From Rostratula benghalensis (taxonomy: Eukaryota > Chordata > Aves > Charadriiformes > Rostratulidae), in assembly GCA_013399305.1 (NCBI GenBank), contig VXAI01000195.1, positions 113,006 to 177,005 of the forward strand: DNA of 64,000 nt, given 5' to 3'. This document shows, piece after piece, positions 21,899-34,261 of this stretch. The notes under the pieces are model-generated. The model saw only the letters and a program-made list of their open reading frames with translations. It did not search any database and was not told the DNA's origin. Position numbers and translations under genes: made by a program. Every line of letters begins with the position of its first letter. Within the stretch, counting starts at the first letter, position 1.

Positions 21899-22020
21899 GT
21901 GCAGCTGAGGCCTGGAACCCATTTGTGGGTGGCCAAGAAGGCCAATGGCTTCCTGGAAACGGCATCGGGAAGAGTGTGACCAGCAAGTGGAGGGAGGTCA
22001 TCCTCCCCCCTCTGCTCTCC
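21899..22020 (+). mobile_element. CR1 LINE internal fragment, opposite orientation
   Basis: A short plus-sense internal CR1 piece (GTGGCCAAGAAGGCCAATGG and then GGGAAGAGTGTGACCAGCAA). It lies about 180 bases from the minus-sense copy at 21294-21720, in opposite orientation. It has no 3' tail, so it is either a remnant of an older copy or a product of an inversion. Confidence 0.8.
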
Positions 22021-22267
22021 ATAGTCCCAGAAGAGTTCCAAAAAATCTTTAAAAAGGTGGTGTGAACACCTAAAGCACCACACTAATGCACGTGTTGTGG
22101 CAGTAAGTCGCTGAGGGTAGTTTTTACGTTGTCTGAAGAGCCAGAGCTCAGCACGTAGCAGTGATACAGGCACATAATGCTTCATCACTTCAACACACAC
22201 CAGCTTTGAAACATGAACTGTATCCAACATTATTTCTACTGCAGATACATAATATCAGAAAACATAC

Positions 22268-22358
22268 CTCTATATCCTGTATTATCTTTGGGTATAAGGA
22301 CCTGTAAAATGAATTTGGGGGGCCATCTGTTGGTCTGTTTTTAAACAGGTACTGATCC
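22268..22358 (-). CDS. FBXW11: FBXW11 exon 6, linker between F-box and propeller
   Basis: The 91-bp exon adds one base to complete Trp187 and then encodes 30 residues (188-217), starting [15 protein letters not shown] and ending YPKIIQDIE. The acceptor is TTTCCAG and the donor GAG/GTATGT. This is the helical linker that holds the WD40 propeller rigidly against the F-box in the known beta-TrCP1-SKP1 structure. RPTDGPPN is FBXW11-like, since BTRC has an extended PPDGNAPPN version. It ends in phase 0. Confidence 0.96.
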
Positions 22359-23136
22359 CTGGAAAGAACCAGAAAGATATTTTTCAATTTACCACAAAGA
22401 ATCCAAATTGTCAAGGAATTCAAGATCTGCACAGAACAAAACCTTATGACCTATTCTCACAGAATTCTTGTAAGAATTTTTAGTATTGCTGTTACAACCC
22501 TTGTGACCTTTCCAATTTGACAGCTGTATTTAAATGGTCAAAACTAAACAGATGTTTTGCTTATGATTTTCCAAATTATTGTTCACTGCTTCATGAGGCT
22601 TTTTAACCAGCAGGGTGTCTCTTTACAATATGCCTTGCATTTTCTGAGGCACACCACTAGAGAGCACAGAAAAGCAGGTTTCTTGAGCAGAACACCTTAT
22701 CTCTTCAGATACTCATGAAGGAGAGAAAAATTCCATTGTCATAAATATAAACATTTTCTCTTTGAGAGAGGCTTCTGCAGCCCCGTCAGCTGTTTCACAT
22801 TTGAAGGTAAAAGAGGTTTAATTGGAAATACTTCACTGGAGAAAAAGCCCTGCAAAACATGTTGTTGCTGGGATTTGTGAGCTGATTTGACACATGCATT
22901 CTCCCTGCAAGGCAGAAATTACAAATTTGCAGATAGACTTAGCACAAGAAAGCAGTCGTGGAAAGGTAGTTGTGCAATGCCAAAGCAAGGACAGGAGCTG
23001 ACAGCTTTCACCCCGCACATCCATGGCAGAGCTCCGGATCTCAGCGACACCAATTTACCATCAACTCACATTTTGGCAGAGAAATTTGTGAATTTAGAGA
23101 GCCCAGTAAAAGGTGAATCTCCGTCAAGGTACTTAC
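22359..23136 (-). other. FBXW11: FBXW11 intron 5
   Basis: A 778-base intron, AT-rich. No repeat or other gene recognised. Confidence 0.9.
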
Positions 23137-23323
23137 CAACCCCTTCTTTCTGACAGTCCCTTCCACAGCGGGTCTGTGCGTACCATTCTCTCGATGAGTT
23201 TTTTCCACAGCATGCCCTCCGAGATGACTCTCTGCCACTCCTTGCAGACCAGCTCTGCCGCGCACAGCGATCTGGCATCAAGGTAGGAAAGGATGTTTTC
23301 CGCTATGTGATCTAAGCCTTGCT
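23137..23323 (-). CDS. FBXW11: FBXW11 exon 5, F-box
   Basis: The 187-bp exon completes the split Glu codon, encodes 61 full codons and ends with two bases of a Trp codon. It covers residues about 125-187. It carries the core F-box, with [17 protein letters not shown] and [18 protein letters not shown], and then [19 protein letters not shown]. The F-box docks the subunit onto SKP1, and so onto CUL1 and RBX1. The acceptor is TTTCTTCGCAG and the donor GGTTG/GTAAGT, a strong site. No frame break is present. The sequence appears identical to remembered human FBXW11 across the F-box. Confidence 0.97.
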
Positions 23324-26283
23324 CTGCGAAGAAATAAAGGCAGGCAAAACATCAACCACTTCCCAATATTTTACTAAACAAGTTCTGCAACACATTCGGG
23401 GAAAGCCAACGCAGCTTAAAGGCACTGCAGCAACATGATAATTCAATTATCACATGTAGAAGCACCACTTAAATGAATCCAAACAGGTACATTGAAATTT
23501 CCTCAACAATTTACTCCTTTCCTGGTACAATCCACTACCAGAGGGTCCCAATTCCACAGAGCTAGAACGAGCACAGACCAAAACTCCACATAACGCGCAA
23601 TCAAGCAGGAAGCATTTTTGCTGCTTCTGGGCACAGAATCCTGGGCTTTTTGAGCACAGAACGCGCTGGGCTCCACGCTTCAAAAAATATCATCCTCTTC
23701 AAGCAGATGCTTCACCAGGCAGCAGGAACGTGAAATTAAAATATTGATTCTTTTACTACTCCCTTACATACAGCGACAGATAATTAACTCGGGAGAGGAC
23801 AGGACTCCAGAGGAAGGAATAAATACAGACGGAGCCAGCAGAAACACGAGCGAAAATTCCCCAAGAACTTTCTAGCATCAAGTGCAAGGCTTGGGTTTTT
23901 TGTATGTAAGCCCTTTCCCTCACCTGCAGGCACCAAGCCCACTCCTGCCTTTTGGTAAGGAGTCTGGTGGTAGAGCATCCAGAGACAACAGAGGCTGTGC
24001 CCTGCAGACCGGTGTAGGAGGCGGAAATCAATGAGTTTGACAGGAACCCATTAATTGCAAATGGTGCTTTAGTTTTCCCCGTACAGGCTTTACCATCACT
24101 AAGACTCCACACTCAGAAAAACTGTTACTGAATGACTTGCACCAGAAGGTGGGGGCTTTGAGGCTTCTCTTCAGCTAGAGTTTCTTGAAACAACTTCATG
24201 TCGGGTAAATTAAGCTGCAACATTCAATACAGCTTTTATTTTGGGGATCAATGGACACAGTTATTTCTAGAATGAGAATCGGCTAAGAAATCTCAGGAGC
24301 CAAGCAGCTCTCAAATTATGAGGGGTGACAGCTCAGCTCGCCCCAAATTCCAGTGCACAGTACATTGATTTAGCTGTACCTGGATTTCCCAAGGTGTTTA
24401 CAACAGCCACACGAACAGACATTATCTCAGCTTCTTTCCTGCACCGTCTGCTCTCCCGCCCCTGGGCTGTGCTACTTTCTATGACACAGAGCAGCGTGTG
24501 AGGTTCAGCAATGCCAGTCTGAGCTTTTCTGGGTCAATGGAGGAGTCCTCTCACACCACGAGAGAACGTCCAAGAACGTCTGAAGCCAGAATAAGCCCAT
24601 TGATTAAGAGGATGCATACAATAACCTGCCACCACAGATTTATCAACACATAGAGCAGGTGGAGCAGCGTGTGCGTTTGCTCATGGTCTTCACCGAGACC
24701 TCCTCTCCCACTGAGGGTGTCAAGATTTGCAAACTCACGTGGCTGAGTGAAGGTACAAACACAGAAACCTCTCTGCTAATATGCTCGTGCTCAATTTGGA
24801 GCAGCAATCAATCTTCTCTTGTTCACATTCCAACTACGGTGTCATTGGTCCCACAGAAAAATCACTGCCACGTCTGTTACTTATTTCAAAGGACCTGCAA
24901 TTTTTCCTTTCCCCAAAACTCCAGTACATCAGAGATCTGGAATAACTTCATTTTGGTAAATAACTTATGCCAGTTGGCCAAGGAAGAAAAAAAAAAAAAA
25001 AAGTCTTTCAAACTAGGAGATGACGACAGTTTTGATTTTCCACTTTATCTCACAACGGCCTACTTTAGGCTCCAAATAGTTCTGGAAAAAATCAAAGAAA
25101 CTATTTTTAATTTTTTGAAGAATGAAGAAATTGTGTGCACACAGTCCACCACATGGCCTTCAGAAAAATGAACAGCAACAGAAAGAAGAAACCGATACAC
25201 GTAGGTGAAAAGCAACTGTTCAATTTCTTCTACTTAATTTAGAGAACCATAAAGGCTTTAAAGAATGGTGAAAGCTCCTAACAGAGTAAATTAGGTTTAT
25301 ACAGATCTTTCAGTCATAATAACAGATTCAAATAACTGAACTGTAACAAGGTCCAAGTAACTGGTGGATCTCAAATCTCACCACTTCCAAGCCAGCAAAT
25401 CCCTCTCTTACTGATACATGTCTCAGAGCAGCTTTAAGCTGTGCCATCTCCTGCATCAGAGTTTGAAGAAAATACCAGGGCATTTATTTAAATACATTTT
25501 AGAAGTGCTCTCTCCGTTTGGCACATCCCAATCTTTCCAGTAACTACCAACTTTGAGATTGTAAATACTGGTAACTTTAGAAATATTTATCCCACTGCGA
25601 TGTTATGTGACTTGAAGCAGTTCTCAAGGTTCTTCCAGAAAACATAATCGTTGCAAGGTCATTGTCAAGAGTGACTTTAAAATCCAGAATCCTTGGGTAC
25701 TGAGAGGACAAACTACTCCATTATGCACAGTGAAGGACACTGCTGGATAAAACCAAAGAAAACAAAGAGCTCTGCTGAGTAAGGGGTTTTCTGACTTTGA
25801 AGGTTACGGGTACAAACAGGGCACATGCTGTGTTTTAACAGGAACAGATCTACCAGTTATTTCAGATTCCAGTACAAAACAGTCGTGTTCAATAACCCAA
25901 GATCAGCATCCACAGAGCAAGTGACCGTCCAGGACAGCCATATCACTGTGGTCACACAATGCAGCCCTCTCTGTATGTTCCCAGCACAGAACACACTGTA
26001 TTTTGAAGAGCAGAGGAGGAATTTTCGATGGAAAGCACTGCAGCTCCCACAGGAAAGAGTGCAGAGGCTACAGCAATGAAGCACCCTAACTGCAAACTCT
26101 GCACTAGAGCTGTACTGAGGTTCCCGTGGTAAAAGGGGTTTAAGCTCCCGTTCCTCTGGGAGCTCCCATTCTCCTTTCAGTAGCCATTACACAACGGCTG
26201 AGCTCTGAGCAGCCTCCTCTCCCTCCTCAGGGTACAAAGACAGTGCCTTCAGTGGTCAGGGCTAAAGGTGTATTAATATTCAC

Positions 26284-27000
26284 ACAATCACAGAGTCAGA
26301 GAATGGTTTGGGTTGGAAGGGATCTTAAAGCCCATCCAGTACCACCCCCTGCCCTGGGCAGGGACACCTCCCACCACACCAGGTTGCTCCAAGCCCCCTC
26401 CAACCTGGCCTTGAACCCCTCCAGGGATGGGGCAGCCACAGCTTCTCTGGGCAACCTGGGCCAGGCTCTCACCACCCTCACACCAAAGAAGTTCTTCCCC
26501 AGATCTCAGCTCCATCTCCCCTCTTTCAGGGTCAAACCCTTCCCCCTCATCCTATGGCTCCACTCCCTGATCAAGAGCCCCTCCCCAGCTTTCCTGGAGC
26601 CCCTTTAGGGACTGGAAGGGACTCTAAGGTCTCTCCAGGACCTTCTCTTCTCCAGGCTGAACCCCCTCAACTCTCTCAGCCTGTCCTCCCAGCAGAGGGC
26701 CTCCAAGCTCCCAACATCTCTGTGGCCTCCTCTGGCCCCGCTCCAACAGCTCCATGACCTTCCTGTGCTGAGGACTCCAGAGCTGAAGGCAGGGCTCCAG
26801 GTGGGGTCTCACCAGAGTGGAGCAGAGGGACAGAATCTCCCCTCCTCACCCTGCTGGGGATGCAGCCCAGGATGGGCTTTCTGGGCTGCCAGCACACACT
26901 GCTGGCTCATCTTGAGCTTCTCATCCACCGACTCCCTCAAGTCCTTCTCCTCGGGGCTGTGCATCCATCCTCTGCCCAGCCTGGATTTGTGCTTGGAAAT
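26284..27000 (-). mobile_element. CR1 LINE, long 3' fragment (about 715 bp)
   Basis: Minus-sense CR1 of the GGGCAGGGACACCTCCCACC subfamily. It extends unusually far 5' for this subfamily in the window, through the TTGAGCTTCTCATCCACCGA block to about 27000. Several short ORFs on both strands are fragments of it. Confidence 0.94.
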
Positions 27001-28346
27001 TACAATGTGTTTGGTGCTTTTCTGTGGCTTGTACAGAACTCGGAAGCACCAGGCAGAGACTCAGGTCCTTCTCAAAATCCTATTTTTAAAAAAAAACCCA
27101 TTTCACTGTAACACACACACCCAAAGATTTATAGACAGGGCTATAACGTGGCTCCTATGGTGATTTAACTCTCCAAATAAACTCAAAGCACAAAGGAAAT
27201 CTTTCCCAAGGTGACTTTTGTTCTCTACAGGTTGGGAATGTTCTCGAGAAGATACAGACTTGAGTGCCACCTGCAGAAGGATGCTCTATGGAACTATCAC
27301 ACCAAGTGATTAGAGAGAGAGAAAACCCAAGGGACAAGTGCTCAGCTTGGTTTTATTCGTAGTGCCTTTATACTGGTGGTGTAATCCTAGTACCAAACGC
27401 TTGTTAATGTTGTAAAGTTGTCTCCATCAAGTAAAATGTTCACCCTAATTAACATAGTAGGAACAGGTACGGATACTTAGACAGGCCAACCATAATTACT
27501 TCAGGACAACATGCAGGGCTAAGACATATTAAGGCCTGAAATAACTGCATATACCTATTAGATATTAAAATACAGTGAACATTTACTTTTTATAAACAGT
27601 TTCTAAAATAGGTATTAAACCCCATCAATTTTAATTTAGCAAAATGCACCTAGCATTTCTTGGTGCACTTTTCAAAGACAATCACCACATCCAACTCTTA
27701 GGCCTCTACAAGAGGCTTTTGCAGTTTTACAGAAAATGGTGAAAAGTTGCAGCCGCTGTTGATTATAAGAACCAGATGAAGGTTTGGTTGAATTTCAGTG
27801 ATAAATTCAAACAAATTAAAATCTGCAGGGATTTCAAAGCTCAGTGCGTAAATATCTCTTTGTAGGAAAATTAAATCCAAATGTGGGATGTCAACTCTGT
27901 AAAACTAATATGAGATACGAAACAATACAAGCTGCAATCATGCAGCTCCACAGGCTCTCATTATTCTAGAAACAAATTTTAAAACAAGCCTGGCAGGGTT
28001 TTACTTCCTGACACTGTGTCCTCTTACAGTTTTAACACACAAAACTGATAGGGAAGGGACTTTTTTTCCTAATACAGGGTGATAAAGAAGTGTAATTCTT
28101 TTCATGAAAAGGGCGCAAGTTTGATGAAACCATGCAAGGAATATTAACATCTTAAAGATAATGAAGAGAAGGAAAAGCACAGAGGTGAGAATTTATTCTC
28201 ACAATCATGCTGTCCTCTGGGGTTTTTTGAGGTTTTTTGACATGGAAGAGGTAACACCATTGGCTGATACGGAAAAAATAACAAGCACAGGCTTCTGAGC
28301 CACTTTATCAGTGGGACTTGCAATATCTGATAGAACTATAGCTGAT

Positions 28347-29200
28347 ACAGAGGGATCTGGACAGGCTAGATTGATGGGTTGAAGCCAACAATGAGAGGTT
28401 CAACAAGGCAAAGTGCCAGGTCCTGCACATGGGTCACAGCAAACCCCATGGATGCTCCAGGTTGGGTGAAAAGTGGCTGGAGTTGCCTGGCAGAAAAGGA
28501 CCTGGGGGTGTTGGTCAACATGTGGCTGAACATGAGCCAGCAGTGTGCCCAAGGCCAACAGCAGCCTGGCTTGGATCAAGATCAACATGGCCAGGACTGG
28601 GGTAGTGACCATCCCTCTGTACTGGGCACTGGTGAGGCCTCACCTCAAGGGCTGGGTCCAGTTCTGGGTCCCTCACCACAAAAAAGACATTGAGGTACTG
28701 GAGTGTGTCCAGAGAAAGGCAATGGAGCTCTTGAGGGGTCTGGAGCACAAGTCTTGTGAGGAGAGGCTGAGGGAGCTGGGGGTGTTCAGCCTGGAGAAAA
28801 TGAGGCCTTCTGGCTCCCTACAGCTCCCTGAAAGGAGGGTGTAGCCAGGGGGGGTCAGTCTCTTTTCCCAAGGAACAGGCGATGGGACAAGAGGAAACGG
28901 TCTCAAATTGCACCAGGGGAAGTTTAGGTTGGGTATCAAGAAATATTTATTCATAGAAGGGGTTATCAAGCCTTGGAAGAGGCTGCCCAGGGCAGTGGTG
29001 GAGTCACCATCCCTGGAGGGATTTAAAAGACAGGCAGACGTGGTGCTTAGTGACATGGTTTTTTGGTTCGGGGGGGTGTGTTTCTTTATTTGCTTGGTTT
29101 TTGTTGGTTTTGTTTTTTTTTTTTTAATCAGAGTTAGATTGCTGGGTGGACTGGATCTTAAAGGTCCCTCCCCACCTAGACAATTCTGATTATATGATAC
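28347..29200 (+). mobile_element. CR1 LINE, long 3' fragment with internal G/T-rich expansion
   Basis: Plus-sense CR1 from ACAGAGGGATCTGGACAGGC to the terminal CAATTCTGATTATATGATAC. The RT remnants ([38 protein letters not shown]) match those of the minus-strand copy at 18910-19692. Between 29059 and 29128 the expected short CR1 segment is replaced by a G/T-rich tract of about 70 bases. Confidence 0.95.
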
Positions 29201-31262
29201 AGGCCCTCACACACCGTGGTGGTTTGGAGTAAAGAGCCCAACCACAGCCCAGCTTCTGAGAACAGCCCCAGCAGACTAAACACTCTGCCACCACTTACAG
29301 AAAAGCACACCCAAATTATCACTTTGTTCCACCGAAGCGAAGGGAAGCCAGATACAACAAACTTTTTCCATTTCCCCCCACATTCTCACAGGTGTAAAAT
29401 CAGTAGGAACAGGAGCAAGCAAAAACTATTTCCATCTAAAACAAAGTACTTTTATTTCTTTAAAAGAAGTTAAACTATTTTTTCAAAGGTAGTAATTTAC
29501 CTTTATCTTCTAGTATGATGTTAGTTCAACGTGGGATTGATTTCCATCAAATCTAATTGAATTTTTGGGTAAATTCATACAGATTTTCTTCAAACACCAC
29601 ATTACCATTAAGAATGTCTGAGTACAGTAAAAGTTCCCAGTATCTACATCTTCAAAAGCAACTGGAGTTGTAAATATAAATATGTATTTATACATACAAA
29701 TATGGTGTAAACAAGTGTTAGTTTATGCGGCTCCCAAAAATTTCTTAAAAATAAATATATAGTATGAAAGAACTGTATATCCCCATGGTTTCAGCCCTGA
29801 GGTATAAAATAAAGCAAACAAAAACTTGTAACTGAAGCTCATTTTTGCACACCATGCCCATGATTGTCTATTTCACTTTATCTTGATACTCTCCAGAGGA
29901 ATAAAAATTCAGTATTTTGGAAACAAACTGGAAGAAACATCCACACTACCTACAGGAGACAGATCTCCAGTCAAAACAAGGAGCATATTTTTATGCGTGT
30001 GGCCAGACAAGCTACATCTTCTATAAAGTAATTTCTGTGAAGCTGAGGTGTGGGGGGAAAGGACACCCCCACCCCCTTTCCTAGCCCTCTTTCACATTTT
30101 TAAGCCCGTTTTTTAAGAAAATGGAGCACACATGAGATTCCATATCACTTCCCATGTCCTACCCCATGATCTTCTTTCCCCTCCAGGTACTAAGTTGGCT
30201 TCAGCCCTCTTTGACAGATGAGCCAAAATCCTCCCATCACCTCCAAAAATGGAATCCCTCCAGGTTTTATGAAAATACAGCAGTGCCTCAGAGAACAGAA
30301 ACCCATAACTCGCAGGCAGCATTCTGTCCCTGATACTCATCTGACCTCAGTGCTCACTGCCATGTTTTGGAATTCTTGGGATAACATTCACAGAGCCACA
30401 GAACATTACAACCCCTTATTTTGTGCTTATTTCCCACTCTGGAAACAATGTCCACACATTTACCTTCCAACAAATCAAATCAGTCATTCTCCCCAGCAGC
30501 AAAAATCCACGGATGCAACTCCTTCCACAAACTAATGGAAAAATATATAGGATTTACCAGGAGGTGGAAAAGATTCTATATAACCAAGGTATTACTGCTC
30601 TGGGGTTTGGTTTGGGTTTGTGTTTTTTTTTTTTTTTTTTAAGAAACGCATACAGCAAGTGAAAGATCAGATTTTATATTGGAATTAGTAATACAGGTTT
30701 ACACTGATTCACACAGAAGGGTTTCTGAGCAACCGAAGGAAGGACTGGACTACACAAGAAAAATCCACAACTGTTTTTGCTGGAGTCAGCAACAACACCC
30801 AACAAAATAGATTCACTCACCCAAGCAGGTGGCTCTGTATTTAAGATTTGGGGAACTTAGAACAAAACTAAGATGTAATAAAGAAAAGAAAACACCTCTA
30901 TAGTATTTTCCATACCTATGGGTTTGTATGAACAAGGAATTTAGCCCAGAGACTGCAGAGATACAACTTTTACAATGCCTCATTTCCAATTTAAACACAA
31001 ACTGTTCTTCAGGATCCGCTACTCACAACTCCTTTTACATGGAACAACACTGGCATCCAGTGGCCAATTCAATTAATCACAGAAGTGAATGACTGCAGCC
31101 ACCCTCCTGCATCTCTTCTGACAGGGGAGCATCACCTTATTCATATGAGGCAGCCTAAATCTTGAGGATGTTCTACAAAGTTTACATACAGCCAAAGTAT
31201 TAAGAAAAAAATAATAAAAGGCATTTATAAACACATCTCCTGTCAAATAAATATTAATTTAC

Positions 31263-31488
31263 CTGGTAAGGCGGTGATGAAGTCCCGTTGTAACATGGGC
31301 TTCAAGTAAGAGTTAATATGTCCATGCTGATAGTGACACATTCGTGAAATAAGGTGTTCCACAAACTCAACTTGATCTGATTCAGACCACTGGTCAAAAT
31401 ATTTAATACACAAGTCTTTTTCCTTTTCGTAGTTTCCTTCCGATGGTCTTTTTCTTGAGACAATCACAGATGAAGTTCCATTACTTAT
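31263..31488 (-). CDS. FBXW11: FBXW11 exon 4, dimerisation (D) domain and start of F-box
   Basis: The 226-bp exon starts in phase 0 and leaves one base of a split Glu codon. It encodes 75 residues (about 50-124). The first stretch, [20 protein letters not shown], is a variable linker. It is followed by the helical D domain ([20 protein letters not shown] and [10 protein letters not shown]), which mediates beta-TrCP homo- and heterodimerisation, and then by [16 protein letters not shown] leading into the F-box. The acceptor is TTAACAG and the donor CCAG/GTAAAT. The difference from human as remembered is YEKEKD for YQKEKD. The linker also identifies the gene as FBXW11, since BTRC has a different sequence here. 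Confidence 0.97.
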
Positions 31489-32582
31489 CTGTTAATAGAA
31501 AAGGAATCTCAGTATTTAAAAATAAACAAGGAGAGGGAGAGCTTTGTAAGAACTCTTTCAAGGGAGAAAATGTGAGAAGATGCAAAGAAATAATCAACAG
31601 AATTAAATTTTAAGATACATTCTTAAAGCTATGAGTTACACCATACAAATTTCATCTTTCATAGATAACGGGGAATGAAAGGAACTTGCTCATAATTTTA
31701 AGTTACTTCTTACCCTGGAAGACCTGGATACCCTTACACCTCTTACCATTTAAACAGCAAGGAATTAATTCTTCTTAGAACAAACTTTTCCAGATGAAAC
31801 CAGCGGTTTCTGCTCCACACCACAGTCTGCCCCCCTAAGTTATTTACGTGGGTTCCAGCAGTTAAAAAAAATACACATTTAGAGACACACCAAAGTTAGG
31901 TCTTTAATACTCTAACACAAAAATCAAAACTCTCATGTCAGTGTTGAGCTGCTTGAAACCCAAGAATTACGTGATGTCAAGGGTTTGTTTGGGTTTTGAA
32001 AAAACAGCTCATGTCAAGGTTTGGGACATCAACATAAATACCTCATGAAAATCCTAGGAGCTTTCGCTACAAGTAGGGATGCTACAAGAACAGCACCCCA
32101 GGACTTACTGTTAATTAGTGAAATAGAACCACAGATTGACACCAGGCTCTCCTGAGCCCTTTGAGAGACCAAGAGGGCCGCAGGGGAACTGTCAGCTCTC
32201 CAAAATATTCCAAGCTTCTGCAAAGCAAATTGGTTGCAACTCCTTGACATGGGAAGGTGTTGAATTTTGCCTTTTAAATGACAGTCACGTGCTCAGAAAG
32301 GCTGAACTCTATTCCAAAGTGTTCTTTGACGCAAAACTCTCCCTTCAAGGTTGGCACAAACCTCAAAAGCTGAGATCTAGTAATTTCTCCAGTATTATTC
32401 ATCGGCGTCATTCTTCACTTGAAGGCTGAGCTAATTTTAGGATGATACAGTCAAGGATACGTTACACACAGAGTAAAGATCCACACAGGGATGATTACGC
32501 AGACAGAAGATTTGGAAGTTCCCCAAAAGCAGGAACATGTGAAAACATGCCAGCTCTCTCTCTAAGCAGATGTCAGTCCTAC
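31489..32582 (-). other. FBXW11: FBXW11 intron 3
   Basis: A 1094-base intron between the second cassette exon and the constitutive exon 4. No repeat recognised. Confidence 0.9.
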
Positions 32583-32645
32583 CTGCCATAGGGTATTTTT
32601 CTTTGGAGACTCATCTTCATTCTGATCCTCCATTACTGACGTGTT
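32583..32645 (-). CDS. FBXW11: FBXW11 exon 3, alternative N-terminal cassette exon (NTSVMEDQ...)
   Basis: This 63-bp exon is phase 0-0 and encodes 21 residues, starting NTSV and ending EDESPKKNTLWQ. The acceptor is CCTTCTAG and the donor GGCAG/GTAGGA. It matches the acidic, serine-containing insert of the 529-residue human isoform, which replaces the exon 2 segment. It is too short to appear in an ORF scan. Because its phase equals that of exon 2, skipping both, using either one or including both keeps the frame. The very close match to the human peptide as remembered implies selection, so this is a functional exon and not a chance one. Confidence 0.95.
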
Positions 32646-34242
32646 CTAGAAGGAAGAAAAAAAAAAATAATTACGACTTCTATTTTTTATTCTATGGCAA
32701 CTCCTTGCTCTACAAGCATTATGAAAAAGCAAATCAATTGAACAGATAAAATTCTTTTTTCCCAGTGAATGGAATTATCAAAGAATTCTGGCCGCAAAAC
32801 CTGGGTATTATAAATAAATTCCCCTTTTAACTGACATGTTTATCAATTCCATTTACTGTAAAGATAACTCCCCAACCCCTCTTCAATTTCCTTTGACAGG
32901 TTTTCATGCAGCCTTTCAACGCTTTTCTCACTGGGAAATAAATTCACTTTCATCCTACTCAAGCCAAAGTAATTAAACCTGTCAAAGTAATCAACTAGCA
33001 CTTTCTGCCAAAGTTAAATTGCATACGCCTAGTTGGGGAAAATAAAAAAAATAATCACTATAAACTACTTTCATGCAACAGAATAATATGGGGAGGGTTT
33101 ATTTCCAGCTCTAGCTCAGCAGGAGGAGGAGGGAGCTTCCTCTGCAGAACATCTCAGTAATTGCCTGTCCCCTACAGCCCCTGGCACTCACCATCTTTCT
33201 TCACCCTGACTTGCAAGTGCTCTCCCCACACCTCCCTGCTGTTTGTTCTCTTCCCTTTGATTCCAGAACAAGATGTAAGAATTTCTACAAACATTCAGCT
33301 GCAAACATTTCTTTTGGAGCTTGCCTCAGGTTCTCAAAAATCTATCCCTTGTTTCTTCCCTTTTTGGTTTGGGTTTTTTTTTTTTTAATTCTCTGCTCCC
33401 TTTTTCTGTCCACACCAGTTACCATCTATTTCCACCTACTCCTTGGTACCCCACACCTGGACAATTGAAGACAATTATTAAACTTCCCACCAACCCTGTT
33501 CTCCCCATTATTCATGCCCAGCAACCACTGGCTACTGGACAGGGGGCTACCATGAAAACCTGAATGGTTTAAAATGCATTTCTCTCAGCCTTCTTCCCCT
33601 CCGACAACTGTCTCAGCAGAAAGAGGAACAACGTGCTCAAGTAAAACACACGATGGAATAAATCACACAATCCCTTTACTCTCACCATCAAAGATTATGG
33701 ATTAACCCCTTAATGACTATAGCCAACTCCTATTCAAAACACAGTTCCACCTCAAAAGCATTCACTGCTTCATCTCCTCCTCCTTCTTTCATAAGGGATG
33801 TAATGCACCAGAAGTAGAAAACTTGAAAAATTAACCATATTACTGCTACAGACAAGCCTTCCTCCACCGCCTGACTCCACTGCTTTGGCTGAAGTTTACC
33901 CTCAACCCTTTTCTGCCTTGCAGTTGGGTGTGAGAAACCATGCAACAGAGACAAAAGGTTACACTATGAAAATGATGCCCACTGGGTGATGGGAAAGTCA
34001 AAAACATATCTTGGTTATGACACAGGTAACGATGACAAACACAAGCCCAGGAGATGGCCAGTGAGGAATCCAAACTCAGGCAAAGGCAGTACAGGTTTTG
34101 TGTTACTCCACAGACATGTTTTAGTGTTTCTGGGCATACATAGAACAGTAACACTGCAAAACTAAACTACCCTTTCCACATCTTCAAAATCAGAGCCTCG
34201 AGGGTCATTGTACACAGTGCTACAACCAGCACCATCACTGAG

Positions 34243-34261
34243 GGGCGAGTGACGCTCGCCC
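34243..34261. other. Small GC-rich hairpin
   Basis: A perfect 7-bp inverted repeat (GGGCGAG / CTCGCCC) around a 5-base loop, standing alone in AT-rich intron. It may be chance, and no function is assigned. Confidence 0.4.

Larger units (their letters stand above)
8741..22267 (-). other. FBXW11: FBXW11 intron 6 (13.5 kb)
   Basis: Contains seven CR1 fragments, a poly(A)/GA tract near 13229-13352, an AT dinucleotide run near 14906-14920, an A-rich TAAAA-type run near 16741-16770, and an unidentified coding-like relic at 11257-11570. The intervals 8741-10658, 12223-13645, 14851-18909 and 19693-21293 hold no recognised gene or repeat beyond these. Confidence 0.88.
23324..31262 (-). other. FBXW11: FBXW11 intron 4 (7.9 kb)
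   Basis: Contains CR1 copies at 26284-27000 and 28347-29200, and T/G-rich tracts at 28218-28240 and 30601-30640. 23324-26283, 27001-28346 and 29201-31262 show no recognised gene. The longest ORF there (24659-25171) is judged spurious. Confidence 0.88.

Noticed and set aside
24659..25171. 170-codon plus-strand open frame in intron 4
   Set aside because: No recognisable domain, a poly-Lys run coming from a genomic poly(A) stretch, AT-rich composition like the intron, and no convincing splice or promoter context.
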